From positions 46,121,682 through 46,185,681 of the forward strand of contig NC_088300.1 of assembly GCF_032854445.1 (NCBI RefSeq): DNA of 64,000 nucleotides, given 5' to 3'. The notes beneath the pieces were generated by a model. That model did not search any database and was not told where the DNA came from. It was given only the letters and a program-made list of their open reading frames with translations. The DNA comes from Liolophura sinensis (taxonomy: Eukaryota; Mollusca; Polyplacophora; Chitonida; Chitonidae). A program made the position numbers and the translations under genes. This document shows positions 1 through 31,150 of this stretch, piece after piece; the stretch's first letter is position 1; each line of letters begins with the position of its first letter.

Positions 1-232
1 ACAAAAATATAGGATTTGCAAACTTTTAAGATCTGTTTGAAGCATGTAGGGACCATTGTGGAATTCTGGGTTATATAACTGTGTATATCAGTTTATATGA
101 GTTAAGGATGCTACTGTAGGAAGCTTACATTGCCAGTCAGTTTTTCGATAAGACTTTGAGATCTTTTGTCAGTGTGACATTCACATCTCCTCATACGATC
201 TCTTGTTAAGTCAGTGTAACATTGACTTCCTC

Positions 233-13452
<13,220 letters not shown>

Positions 13453-14312
13453 GAAGGGGAGATAAGCTAGCATATGTATTCCAATTGGTATAATGAAAAA
13501 GGCAAAAGGCCATGAGCTTTTCACAACATTTTCATCTTTGTGCTTAAATGGCGCATTTTAGTTGTTGTGAAATAAGTATGCAGAAAAAAAGTATAAAAAA
13601 GATGCAAAGCGAGCTTGATGTGGAAAAAGTCTGTCAAATGTGTTGTTGACAAAGTTGGGGTAATTCAAATCACTAACCCAAAAGACCAGTTTCTGCTGTA
13701 AATCCAGCATGTTTGGTACAAAAATCTATAGCCTGTAGAAGTGAACTGTAGTAACTAGAGTGCAATCTTTGTATATAACAAGTAGCTATTTAATACATGT
13801 ACCAGTATCATATATTGATGGAGCAGTTGTGTGGCTGATGAAAATTAAATGTGGAAGATATTGTCTAAGTCTAAATTTTATATGAATCATCTTGATTTTA
13901 AATGGTTGCCTATAAATATGATACCTATTCATCTGGTGCCTACTATAAATTGAGCAGGTGATTCGTGTCTGTATCGTGTTGCAGATTTCTTCAATAAGCA
14001 GTGGATACATATTAATTAAAGCCTTTGTAAGGTAGAATATTTCACTGGGTTTGATGGTAATGTAAGCAAATATCACAAGCCACAGTTCAGCAAGTTCAGG
14101 TTACAATCCATGAGACTGGAAATCCATGTCACAATCATTGGGATAGGAAACTGTGTTACACTACACAAGATGGAACATTGTGTTACAATCCATGGGACTG
14201 GAAATCCATGTTACAATCCATGGGACTGGAAATGCATGTTATAATCAATAACACTACTGTTACAATCATAAGGGAAACTTCTTCACATTTTAACTTCCAC
14301 TTTTTCTCCAAA

Positions 14313-14453
14313 GATTTATTTATTTATTTGATTGGTGTTTTACGCTGTACTCAAGAATATTTCATTTATATGACGGCGGCCAGCATTATGGTGGGTGGAA
14401 ACCGAGCAGAGCCCGACGGAAACCAGTGACCACCTGCAGGTTGCTGGCAGACC
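14313..14453 (-). mobile_element. 5'-truncated SINE with 10-bp target-site duplication
   Basis: TTTCTCCAAA at 14303-14312 and 14454-14463 brackets a body starting with (TTTA)n and ending in the TTGCTGGCAGACC block. It lies about 860 bp after the DHP/CRMP stop codon, in the 3' UTR or flank. Confidence 0.85.
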
Positions 14454-16348
14454 TTTCTCCAAAAAAGTTGTTAAATATACAAGTAACATGCATATATGGT
14501 ACAGGAAGGATATAGTGTTTAGAGTCTGGGGAAGGGTTTAAACATTGGGTGTAGGAGAGAGGTTAGACATTGTCATTGTGCTTGCAATTAGATTTAAGCA
14601 GCTAGAGTCACCATCATCACTTTTTGTGTGCAATGTGTCTGATTTACTTTATTTCTCAGGACTTCATTATATTGTGACCATAATATTATGCATCTTTACC
14701 ACACCATTTCTGATACGTAATGTTTGTTTTCTCTCTGTTTGCATTTGATTGTTTTCTTCGAAATATGAAGTGTATTGTTGTATTAGCAGCCCTAATTTAA
14801 AAAATCTAAGAAAGGCATAATTCCGGGGAAACAGAGCTGTAGTACACTGTTGCAGGTTATTCTTAAAAAGAGTTGAAACCTGGCTTTCTTTCATTTGGTG
14901 TTTTTCTTTGTTTTTGCATCTGTTTCATATTAGTTTCATGAATGAAGGATGTTTGTCTAAAGTAGTTACTCCATATTGCCTTTATGAAAAAAAAATTACA
15001 AAAATGCAAATACAGTATCTTTCACGTGATGAATTGTCAGTATAAATTATTTCTTGAAGCGAACGTCCTGTTGTGCACCATGTTTAAGCCTATGTCGTTT
15101 ACGTGGCGGCAGGAGCAGTTGTAAGGCTCACAGACATGACGATTTCAGAGTGCGAGTGCAGCTACTTGTGTAATTAATAATAAAGTCCTGGCTTCAGTGT
15201 TATTCTGCCCTGTTTTATTCCCGTCTTTATTTGAAAGCATGTAATATGCACAACTTCTAATCACAAGGCACAGGTTCAATCCCAGATTTGGACATGGAAT
15301 TCGCAGATTGACAGAAAGCGGTTGATGGATTTGTGTGACCATTTACACAGTCTTACAACCGGTATAACACACTTGGAAAAGTTTATCAGAAAACTGTCAA
15401 ATGCCAGAAGATTTTCTTGTATAGTTAGGTTTCCTCCACCTATGAATCTGACTGCCATGGTACACGTGAAAAATTGTTGGATATAATGTTAAATAATATG
15501 AAAATAAAATGAAAAAAAAATCTGACATCTTGTGAAGACAAGTTGTCCACAAGAGTGTCCCTAGCTTGCAGTCATACATCAAATGTCTCAGATGTAAGTT
15601 TGTAAGCCATTTTGACGGTGCTTGTGTGACGGTCATTTGTGTAGCCCTACATTTCTTTATAAGTGCTTGTCTTACACCAACATGGTGTCTTTTATGTGAT
15701 ACATCGCACAAGTTGTCAACATTTACCATTGACCCGAACCTAGGGCACTCCTCCAATCATAAACCTGGTATGGCACATTGTTACTTGCCATTCAACTGCT
15801 TTGTCGCCAAGAAGCGAGTTCAATACCATTCTGATAAAATGAATTTTCCTGACTCTCCTACTTCCAATGTTCTCTGAGCCTTTATGGCAAGAGACGGTGA
15901 ACAATGCATTCTTGTGTTGTTTAATATGAAATTCGCTGGACTGGGCATTTCAAAAACAAGGTGGATGTTGGCTCAACTTGTTTGATTCTAAAGATGAAAC
16001 AGTTGAACTGCAGTTGAAAGATGCTTTATCGATGCTGGCTTTGACATGCCTACACCTTGGATGACTCTGGGAATTAGTGCATATCAAATACAAAGATGCG
16101 GCTGAGCTGTTACTCTTAAAGAAATTGTCAGCCAAGTGGTGGGCTCCATCAAGCTAGCTTGGGCTAGCATGTGGTGTGACTCTCCAGACACTTCTTAACT
16201 GGAAAACAAGATGATAAGGCTCGCATGAATGGGACACATTATGGCAAAACTTTAGCTCAATGCATAGCCAACTGAAATCGTGAATTTGGTAATTTACCAT
16301 AATGAATATAATCACAGAGCATCAGCGATGGAACATCCCCCATATATC

Positions 16349-17497
16349 ATTGTGCTTTATATGCATGTAAAATTTCAGGTCAATACATACAATACTTTTC
16401 AAGATACCAACCCTAACAGTTTGTTTATAAACATTGATTCTTATACACAATACACATCAGAAATGCAGTAATTTAGCGTATTTAATATGCACACACTGAA
16501 ATGACGATGGAATATTGTTTATTATTGATTCATATACACAACACACTAAGTCAGGAATGCAGTAATTTACAGTACTTAATATGTACACGCAGAATCAATG
16601 ATCAAGTATCCCCTTCATGCTATCCTGCTGTATATGTGTGCAAATTCTGAGCTCAATACGCAGTACTTTTTGAGAAACCATGCCTAACACTTTGTTTAAC
16701 ATTGATACTTATGCGTAACACACTAAGTCAGTAATTCACGGTAATTCATATGTACACACCGAATCAACAATGGAGTATCCCTCTCATGCTATCCTGCTCT
16801 ATATGTGTGCAAATACTGAACTCAATACATGCCGTACTTTTTGAGAAACCACCCCTAACACTTTAACATTGATACTTATGCGTAACACACTAAGTCAGTA
16901 ATTCACGGTAATTCATATGTACACACCGAATCAACAATGGGGTATCCCTCTCATACTATCCTGCTCTATATGTGTGCAAATACTGAAATCAATACATGTC
17001 GTACTTTTTGAGAAACCACCCCTAACACTTTAACATTGATACTTATGCGTAACACACTAAGTCAGTAATTCACGGTAATTCATATGTACACACCGAATCA
17101 ACAATGGAGTATCCCTCTCATGCTATCCTGCTCTATATGTGTGCAAATACTGAACTCAATACATGCCGTACTTTTTGAGAAACCACCCCTAACACTTTAA
17201 CATTGATACTTATGCGTAACACACTAAGTCAGTAATTCACGGTAATTCATATGTACACACCGAATCAACAATGGAGTATCCCTCTCATGCTATCCTGCTC
17301 TATATGTGTGCAAATACTGAAATCAATACATGCCGTACTTTTTGAGAAACCACCCCTAACACTTTAACATTGATACTTATGCACAACACACTAAGTCAGT
17401 AATTCACGGTAATTCATATGTACACACCGAATCAACAATGGAGTATCCCTCTCATGCTATCCTGCTCTATATGTGTGCAAATACTGAACTCAATACT
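16349..17497. repeat. Satellite array with 167-bp unit
   Basis: About seven tandem units. AACACTTTAACATTGATACT recurs at 16857, 17024, 17191 and 17358, exactly 167 bp apart. The central units are nearly identical, whereas the left-most units (16349-16680) are clearly diverged, so the array looks expanded from the right. Units carry CCCTCTCATGCTATCCTGCT and GCCGTACTTTTTGAGAAACC. Bivalve satellites of about 160 bp, and pearl-type elements with such cores, are known; membership here is untested. Confidence 0.9.
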
Positions 17498-19386
17498 TTT
17501 ACTGATGAGCTAACAAGGACACACTCGACCACTATCATTAAGGGAAACAAATCGGCCCAAGGTGGAAATTCCTTGCTTTGAAGCTGTATTCTTATTTCGG
17601 ATGGTCATAATTAGTCAGTGAAAGTTGTTAGATTTAATACACTTAACACTAATGACATTTGTTAGAATAAAGATAGATGAGATGTGATCAGAAAAATGTA
17701 TTTCATCAACATTGCCCTGCCAAATTTCTTAAACACACAAAGCTATTAACATTCATCATGCAATGTCGAGTACATTTGTGAAACATATCTCTGACTGGCT
17801 CTGCTTGTCGTGTCAAATTCTGTACCATGGAAGGTGCAAACATCATATGCTCGAGGGTTATGCTAATTTCCTTCTACTGTAGAAATGAAAAAGTATTCAC
17901 AGTATAGGTGAAACATTCTATAGTCAAGCATAAACCAGAGCCATAAGAAAATGCTATTCTGTCAGTAGATCCCTGCCACAATATTAAACGCCTGGTGACT
18001 TCGAGATGTAATTACCAGTAGTAGTGCACTGACACATGTACATGTGTATTATGTAAAGATACAGGATACCTGAAAGAGAAGACTGGTTTTAACAAGAATT
18101 TAGAGATATGGCCACAATATGAGAATAAATTTTGAGTCCTATTTTATACTTTCCAATACCCCCTTTCTTTTATGAATAGTTTGCGTCAATGGTTGGAAAT
18201 GTTCAGAAATGACGCTATCAATGAACACACTGGGAACTGGGATCAGATTAGCGCCCCCCAATTCAAGCTCTCCCCTTAACAAAGTTGTTTTGATGGCTAT
18301 CACCATTGACATCGCCAAAGCAGGCTACTTAATTTCTCAACTGATCACTGGGGCCTTACAAAAAACATAGTTTAAACATCTTTTTGCGCCTAAAAAAAAG
18401 AAAGCTGATAAATGTTTTTTGTACTTTCACATTTTAGGCCACCTCATACACTCTGTACTAAGAAATAAAACCAAAATTTCATGCATCCTATAAAAAATGT
18501 CATGTTCTAACATGTGCTTTCGTTCGTGAGGTGTCTGGAAAACCTTTTGACGACGAAATCTTATTAATTTCATGTAGAAGTTAAAACAGGATAGGTCTAA
18601 CCATATGTTGGCCACTATTATCTCTTAGACATCAGTACCTGTATGTGAGGTGCACAAAAAAAAAAACAACCAAGTCAAAAATGCTCATCACTCCTTTCTT
18701 TTTAAGAGTATATTTCAACATTAATCTCAAATTTTATATAGGTATGATGATAATAAATAATAACTTTTCTAATAGATCAACTGATGGAAGTGTGTCTGGC
18801 CATCACATCTACTAGCTACCCTACCTCATCTAATTTTGGGAACCTGGTCTACATTTTAGCCAATATATATGTAATTGTAGGAGGAATATTGAGTGTCTTT
18901 TTTCTCACATGGGTAGGCCATCTAATAACAACATACTTATACCTTTACTTTTCCAAAAGGCTGGAAAAGAAATGTAATATTCCACTTTCAACACTACTTA
19001 TATCTGTCCCAAAAATTAGAAGACTTATGGTATGCATGTATAAAGTTATGATTACAATGCAAAGCCATGAATATTTTGGGTGCCCAACTGATTTTAGCAT
19101 ATGTACTTAACAGCTCTCATACATTTATATACAGATGTTTATGTGTCCCTGAATATTTACAAATGGTAACCGTATTAACAATTTGTATCCATGCCATTGA
19201 ACACCGAGTGTTGGCACATTTTATGACCTTTAAAAGCATTTTCTCGAGGAAATTAAATAAATTTATGTGGCAATCAAATGGAACAAGTGAATCCACCATA
19301 TATTTTCTGTATTCATACATCATATTGTTTATGGTATTTAACAGAGAAATAAACAACCCAAAAAATTCAGAATGATAAAATGAAGC

Positions 19387-20742
19387 TTAAAAAATGTTGT
19401 GATAATGCTCTAATTCCATCAAAACTGTATCCTGACGAAGATCGTCTGAATTTTTAGACAAATGGATAAATCTCCAACAGCTGACACAAGCCAAGGATAG
19501 GAGTCCAACACAGATAGCGAAGATCCATCGATTTCCATGCTGAAATACATCTTCATGGAGAAGCATTAAAACAATGCAGGCTATTATGCTGATAGGAACA
19601 CGAAACCAGTTCATGATAACCGATCTGTGGGTTTCAGGTAAGACGCGACTCCGCAGGAACCCCATGGCTGGAAAGTACATGCCTACTGCTAACTCCAGGA
19701 GCAAGTACGCCCCAAACGACATGTTGAAGCTCTGTTTATCTGGGTGAACAGAGATGACCAGAATCACATTGGCCACGAGAGCGATAGCAGTAGACACCAG
19801 CAGCAAGTTCTGCACTGCAAAGTGATACATGGACAGAATCTGGAACACAGCTGAACCAATCAAAATACACACCATGAAGCAGGAAAAGACAATTCCAAGA
19901 GGAGGCATACCAGGCTCCAAAATAGGTGTCCATAAAAAGATGGTCACATATATGACACTTTCAAACAAAGCTTCTATGACACCTATCACAAAGATACGTT
20001 CACTTTTGCCAATATTAGAAAGTCCTGCAATACAGAGTTTGGAGAATTTAGTTTTATGGCCACTGTAATTCTCATTCCAGTGACTGTAGATTACTATCCC
20101 CACAAATATCAAAAATGGCACAGCCATCATGTAAGGAGCGACTGGTCCGAGTCCAAACCATTCAGACGCCAGACTAGATGTCAATCCAGCCACAGTAGCC
20201 AGAACTCCGTTCCACATGGAAGCTTTGGTAAAGGTCACTGCGATCCACTCTTTGGGGAAGTCATGGGTTTCCACGTGTTCATGAACATACCAAGCCTCAA
20301 AGGCAGAAAACAGCACAGAGGTGGCCATCCCTCCCAGTAGTCGCCCGATGAGAAGAATGCCATAGCTTCTGGACAGTTTCAGAAAGCAAGACACCGAATA
20401 AAGCACAGTGAATGCTATGCACAGCTTCTTACGTCCAAATTTATCTGCGGCCACAGGTGCCCATGTGCCCAAAAGAACTGTGGAAGCAAACCCAAACACG
20501 TACAGAGTAGCAATTTGATCTTCTTGGAATCCATAGTAGCTGTAGAGTTTGTAAAGGTATGGGCCTTGCAGCCAGTCAGCAAACATGGCCATCAGATACA
20601 CCACAAAGTACCCTCTCTGGAACTTGAGAAACTGGGGGTTGTTTCCAACCTGGGCTTCCTGTCGATTCCTTCTTGCCCATAGCTGTAGAGCCACAGCGAT
20701 CCCTGTTAATACCCCAAGGGTAATATATGTTAGGATTAACAT
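19387..20742 (-). CDS. MFSD5: Molybdate-anion transporter, major facilitator superfamily domain protein 5
   Basis: A single uninterrupted 451-codon frame, matching the usual length of about 450 residues. MFSD5 is a multi-pass MFS protein linked to high-affinity molybdate uptake. Family signatures in order are ADWLQGPYLYKLYSYYGF (about 56-73), the MFS loop ADKFGRKK (about 99-106), LSRSYGILLIGRLLGG, FSAFEAWYVHEHVETHDFPK (about 145-164), GLGPVAPYM, ALFESVIYVTIFLWTPILEP, VGMYFPAMGFLRSRVLPETH and NWFRVP. The start MLILTYITLG aligns with the N-terminus of vertebrate MFSD5. On the minus strand a pyrimidine-rich acceptor (ATTTTCATTTCAG) lies at 20832-20844, so a 5' UTR intron probably ends at 20831, 89 nt before the start codon. 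It is convergent with DHP/CRMP and divergent from METTL1. Confidence 0.96.
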   Translation of the reverse strand: MLILTYITLGVLTGIAVALQLWARRNRQEAQVGNNPQFLKFQRGYFVVYLMAMFADWLQGPYLYKLYSYYGFQEDQIATLYVFGFASTVLLGTWAPVAADKFGRKKLCIAFTVLYSVSCFLKLSRSYGILLIGRLLGGMATSVLFSAFEAWYVHEHVETHDFPKEWIAVTFTKASMWNGVLATVAGLTSSLASEWFGLGPVAPYMMAVPFLIFVGIVIYSHWNENYSGHKTKFSKLCIAGLSNIGKSERIFVIGVIEALFESVIYVTIFLWTPILEPGMPPLGIVFSCFMVCILIGSAVFQILSMYHFAVQNLLLVSTAIALVANVILVISVHPDKQSFNMSFGAYLLLELAVGMYFPAMGFLRSRVLPETHRSVIMNWFRVPISIIACIVLMLLHEDVFQHGNRWIFAICVGLLSLACVSCWRFIHLSKNSDDLRQDTVLMELEHYHNIF

Positions 20743-20831
20743 TATGGGACTTCAACAGCTTTATCCTGGGTCAGGATTTGTTTCTGGTAAATTCCTTTTC
20801 ATGCATTACACCCTCATGGCCTCAACTTTAC
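20743..20831 (-). promoter_or_regulatory. MFSD5: MFSD5 5' leader exon with three upstream ATGs
   Basis: If the acceptor at 20832 is used, the 89-nt leader contains ATG at 20817 (4 codons, ending TAA), 20806 (ends TGA) and 20802 (ends TAA). All three upstream frames close before the MFSD5 ATG at 20742, a layout that commonly lowers translation of the main frame. Confidence 0.5.
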
Positions 20832-21680
20832 CTGAAATGAAAATATTAAAATAAAAAATAAGGTACATGTCTAATAACAAACAAAAAGACATAAATCCAT
20901 CTATTTCAATATGTAAAAATGTATTCTTCGCAAACCAAGGCAACCCATAAGGAATAGGTGTCGTGTGAGATTTTTATTTTGTGATCAAAATGAAAGTGCT
21001 GTATAACACACAAGCACTCCGCCAATAAGAAAATTTTTTTTCACCATTGTTCACGATTTCATCAACTTGTTTTCTAAGGGCAAAAAAAATCTCAAAAAAA
21101 TTTTAAAAAAACCCATGTTATGAATGGAAACCCAGTAATGTGGTCTTTTACTGTTATCAGACTATAAACCAGTTGGGTATTTTTCATTGGTTGATCACAA
21201 TTAAGTATGCTGTGCAGATACCGTTCTGTTTTAACAAATCATAATATCCAATAATTACTCCTCACAGTGAATGATTGTAATGGTGTTCTGTAGCGGCAGA
21301 TTGGTAGACTGAGTAAGATTAATGTAATTTGACACAATACTTGCAGACTGTGCAAGTTTCCTTTGAGTATCACAATTATTACTAGAGTCACCATAGAGAG
21401 TATTGAATACAACATTAAAATTTAACAACATTCAACACTGCAATCTGAGAACCTCACCAGGTTTTGCTTAGCCAATATTTTTGATTTCTCATTTAACATT
21501 TTTAATGATTTATCTCGGCCTTGCTGAAAAAGCTGTTAAGACAAATCCACAATTATGCCCCTCAAAAAGTCATCTATAAACAATATGAATCAATCTTGAG
21601 CATGTAAACATAGCTCTGTAGTGCTGTGATAACATATATCACAGTCCACGTAATCATCGTTCTACTAGCCCTGGATGACT

Positions 21681-22051
21681 TAGTCTGAATTTTCTGACTA
21701 GACCGTGCAGCAGATATTGTAATTTTAATTTTTAAGCTTGACAGCATGCTGCAGTTCTAGTCAGAAGCCGCTGCACTTAAAAGGATTAAGAATTTCACAA
21801 CAACCTTGCTAACACTTAAGTACTCTCCTTATCTTATTGTTCTCTACAACTAATCTTATTGTCTTTGACACTTCTTCTCCGTGCACGCTTTCACTTGTAC
21901 CTGCCAAGGTGTGCGCGTGAACCGCTTAGGTCACGTGTGTTATACACACTGAAACTCTTAATCATTCTAGATGGCACAACTTCTGGCTAGAACTGCAGCA
22001 TGCCATCAGGCTGCACTCAATATCTGCTGCAAGTTTAGAAAATATGGACTA
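21681..22051. mobile_element. MITE-like element with about 100-bp terminal inverted repeats
   Basis: The left arm (21681-21800, with GCAGCAGATATTG, GGCATGCTGCAGTTCTAG-like and GATTAAGAATTTCA blocks) is the reverse complement of the right arm (21950-22051) with scattered mismatches and one 3-nt gap. The outer flanks carry an imperfect GGATGACT / GGATGGCT direct repeat. No coding capacity is visible. A related half copy lies at 23335-23455. The superfamily is uncertain; hAT-like if the 8-bp repeat is real. Confidence 0.6.
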
Positions 22052-22399
22052 TGGATGGCTCTGTTCACTTTTTTGTATTTGAATTGGGGTTCACATAAAC
22101 CGATAAAATCCTGGCCTGTTGATGTTTAGGTGAGATGTTACAACGTCGATTTGACCAGCTGAAGAAAGTGGAGTGCTAATTTGGGCTGCCATTTCTTCTT
22201 CACTACGTTGAGTATCTTTGAACTCAGTATGGCGAGTTCAAATATTCCTTGACCAACGGTATACTTGGACTACATCTACACATGGCAAATCACAAGCACT
22301 GGAATCATAATAATGCCTAACAAATATGATATTTCCTCCACAACTCATCAAAACAATAACATAGCGTACATGTATTCACTATTTGTGCATGGTATTGAG

Positions 22400-22505
22400 C
22401 TAGTCCGAATACCTGACACCAAGGACAACATATTCTTCGTGTTGGGGTTGTCATTAACCCCAACACGAAATACATGTTGTCCTTGGCGTCAAGCATTTGG
22501 ACTAG
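22400..22505. repeat. 106-bp foldback (long hairpin)
   Basis: Arms of 50 bp (22400-22449 and 22456-22505) are about 85% complementary around a 6-nt loop GTCATT. The arms start CTAGTCC and end GTGTTGGGGTT. It lies in the MFSD5/METTL1 intergenic space and could be a small MITE, or a transcribed hairpin if the region is expressed. Confidence 0.85.
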
Positions 22506-23028
22506 TGTTGAGCTGATGTTGTTGTTGCAATTCTCCTGACACGTCACCCTTGTCATCCTCATTCATCAAAATGAAACTAAGTCCACCCCTAAAACACAGG
22601 CCCACAGGCAGAGAGCGACCTTCCTCTCTATGGAAAACAAATACGCACAAGTTGAAACGTGCTGTTAATCTAACGGATTAACTTCAGATGGCTCCAGAAG
22701 ATTACAAATCGAAACTTGCCTTTCGGAAGTCTTGTTTACGGTTGACATATCATACTCTCCAACTCACCCTATGCAGTGAAAATGAACTTGTAATGTAATG
22801 AAAACCTAAAAAAATCTCGAATGAATTTAAATAACCTTTATTAATGAAAATTTTGGCAGATCAATACAATGTTATACTGTACACATTTCTTTGTTTTTTC
22901 TAGCAAAGTTTTGTGTGGGAGAGTATATGGCCATGTGCTGGCTTTGGCTAGAGTAGGCCTACCTGGTGGTGTTCAGAGATAGTCTGTTGAGAATTAACGT
23001 AGGCCCCCTGAAGATACAGTTTGACAGA

Positions 23029-29489
<6,461 letters not shown>

Positions 29490-30157
29490 CCTTGTGATTG
29501 GACTGCTGATCAAGACTCCGTTCCCATGTGCCTGGGTTCCTTAAGCCAGGACAGTTTGGTAGAACTCTGAGTTCTGGGAGGTGGTGGGGGGGGGAGGGGG
29601 GGGTGTCTGTAAATACATGCAGTACCATGGAATGTCGGAACATTGGTTACCAAAGTGATGGAATGATCACAACTGCCAATCAGAATACTTCATCAGCCAA
29701 TCAGAAAACTTCATGTTGAGGCTGCTGTTTTGCTAGTCAGAATATACCTGTCAAGAGTAGAAGTGTGAAGGGTGTAGTAAATTTTGCTCTGGTGACTTTT
29801 TGTTGAGACTTCATGCTGATGACAGACACACATAACATTTTGTGTACATTCGACAGAAAACATTCTACACATGTATAGAGAGTTCGGCAAAGTGACACAT
29901 ACATTTCAGGACTGCACAGTCTTCTCGATTTATCTTGTCTAAATTTATCTTCTCCAGAATTTGTTTACCTGGCAGATGGCATTCCACATAAATGGTTTTA
30001 CATTTGACAGAATTGCCTAATGTTACATTGGACAACATACACATCCTTTGGTTGTATAAGATGAACATGCTTGTGGTTGGCATATATACCAATATGTCAA
30101 GTCCGATGTGTGCTGTGAGGTGTGCAGACTCTTATCTGAACTGCTAGTTAAAAGTTA

Positions 30158-30163
30158 AATAAA
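30158..30163 (+). terminator. METTL1: Candidate METTL1 polyadenylation signal
   Basis: AATAAA lies about 670 nt after the METTL1 stop codon. It is the first canonical hexamer I noticed downstream; no expression support is available. Confidence 0.4.
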
Positions 30164-30252
30164 TGACCGTCTCCATTATAGATGCTTTAATCACCACAAG
30201 ACATGATTACATGTGAATAACATGAAATTAAATAATTTTCTGCAGGAAATGT

Positions 30253-30715
30253 ACAGCGCATGTATGGCGCCTGGTGCCAGGCCCTGAGAGTGCTCACATC
30301 TGCACCGAGGCATCTACAGCGCCTGGTGTCAGGCCCTGAGAGTGTTGACACTTGCACTGGGGCATGTACGGCACTTGGTGCCAAGCCCTGAGAGTGCTCA
30401 CACCTGCACCAGGGCATGTATGACGCCTGGTGCCAGGCCCTGAGGGTGTTTACCTCTCCACTGGGGCATGTACGGTGCCTGGTGCCTGGCCCTGAGGGTA
30501 CTTACACTTGCACTGGGGCATGTATAGTACTTGGTGCCAGGTCCTGAGAGTGCTTACACCTGCACTGAGGCATTCACAGCACCTGGTGCCAGGTCCTGAG
30601 AGTGCTTACACCTGCATTGGGGCATGTACGGCGCCTGGTGCCAGGTCCTGAGAGTGCTTACACCTGCACTGGGGCATTCACAGCGCTTGGTGCCAGGCTC
30701 TGAGAGTGCTGAGCC
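30253..30715. repeat. 52-bp GC-rich minisatellite downstream of METTL1
   Basis: About nine copies of a 52-bp unit with GGCATGTACGGCGCCTGGTG, CCAGGCCCTGAGAGTGCTTA and CACCTGCACTG. It is far more GC-rich than its surroundings. GGCGCCTGGTGCCAGG within the unit is a near-palindrome. Confidence 0.9.
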
Positions 30716-30890
30716 TATAGCTGTCTACTAATTATGGTTTGTCTTGGTACCTGTGCCAACAAAGTCGTACACAATTTATTTAGTCCACTAGACATACTTC
30801 TGAGAGTGTACCCCTTTACTACACTACTGATGTACATATTTGCTTCACTGCTGACATTTCTTGTAGGTGATGTGTAGATTGTCTTCCATG

Positions 30891-31011
30891 TTTATTTATT
30901 TGATTGGTGTTTTATGGTATATTCAAGAATATTTCACTGATAAGACGGCAGAAAGCATTTTGGTGGGAGAAAAGCAGGCATAGCTCACGGGAAACACACG
31001 ACCATCCGCCT
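30891..31011 (-). mobile_element. 5'-truncated SINE
   Basis: TTTATTTATTTGATTGGTGT, CAAGAATATTTCACTGATAA and CACGACCATCCGCC match the SINE tail and body. No clear target duplication. Confidence 0.8.
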
Positions 31012-31083
31012 TACAAGCCTAGCATACATGTAAGAAGCATACACAGAGATAGCAGTTTCAGTGTGTGTACTATGTTGCAGGAC

Positions 31084-31150
31084 AAAGAGAATGCTTGAAT
31101 GCCTGAGGTTTTACGTTGCACTAATAATATTTCAGTCAGATGACAACCAT
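31084..31150. repeat. Copy of the second dispersed repeat family
   Basis: GCCTGAGGTTTTACGTTGCA, AATATTTCAGTCAGATGACA: inverted relative of the block at 26862-26930. Confidence 0.45.

Larger units (their letters stand above)
13453..19386. other. DHP/CRMP 3' UTR/flank and intergenic region
   Basis: No coding sequence was recognised between the DHP/CRMP stop and the MFSD5 stop. The stretch contains short repeated TTACAATCCATGGGACTGGA blocks at 14100-14260, a SINE at 14313-14453 and a satellite array at 16349-17497. The open frames at 15566-15877, 18784-19110 and 19067-19375 have no family resemblance, splice context or codon bias that I can see. The two genes converge here, so both 3' UTRs must end within it; I could not fix either polyadenylation site. 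Confidence 0.6.
20832..23028. other. Divergent intergenic region between MFSD5 and METTL1
   Basis: It must hold the promoters of both genes. I see the inverted-repeat element at 21681-22051 and the foldback at 22400-22505, but no clear TATA box or CpG-rich core. No additional gene was recognised. Confidence 0.5.

Noticed and set aside
15566-16250. Possible gene remnant downstream of DHP/CRMP
   Set aside because: Somewhat higher codon-like complexity and a 103-codon frame, but no recognisable protein on either strand.
18784-19375. Two overlapping plus-strand frames next to MFSD5
   Set aside because: They read against the MFSD5 3' UTR in AT-rich DNA, with no recognisable domain or splice structure.
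29581-29605. G-run as a possible quadruplex near the METTL1 stop
   Set aside because: It is a low-complexity G-run in a 3' UTR with no paired tracts beyond itself; sequencing error in the homopolymer is as likely.
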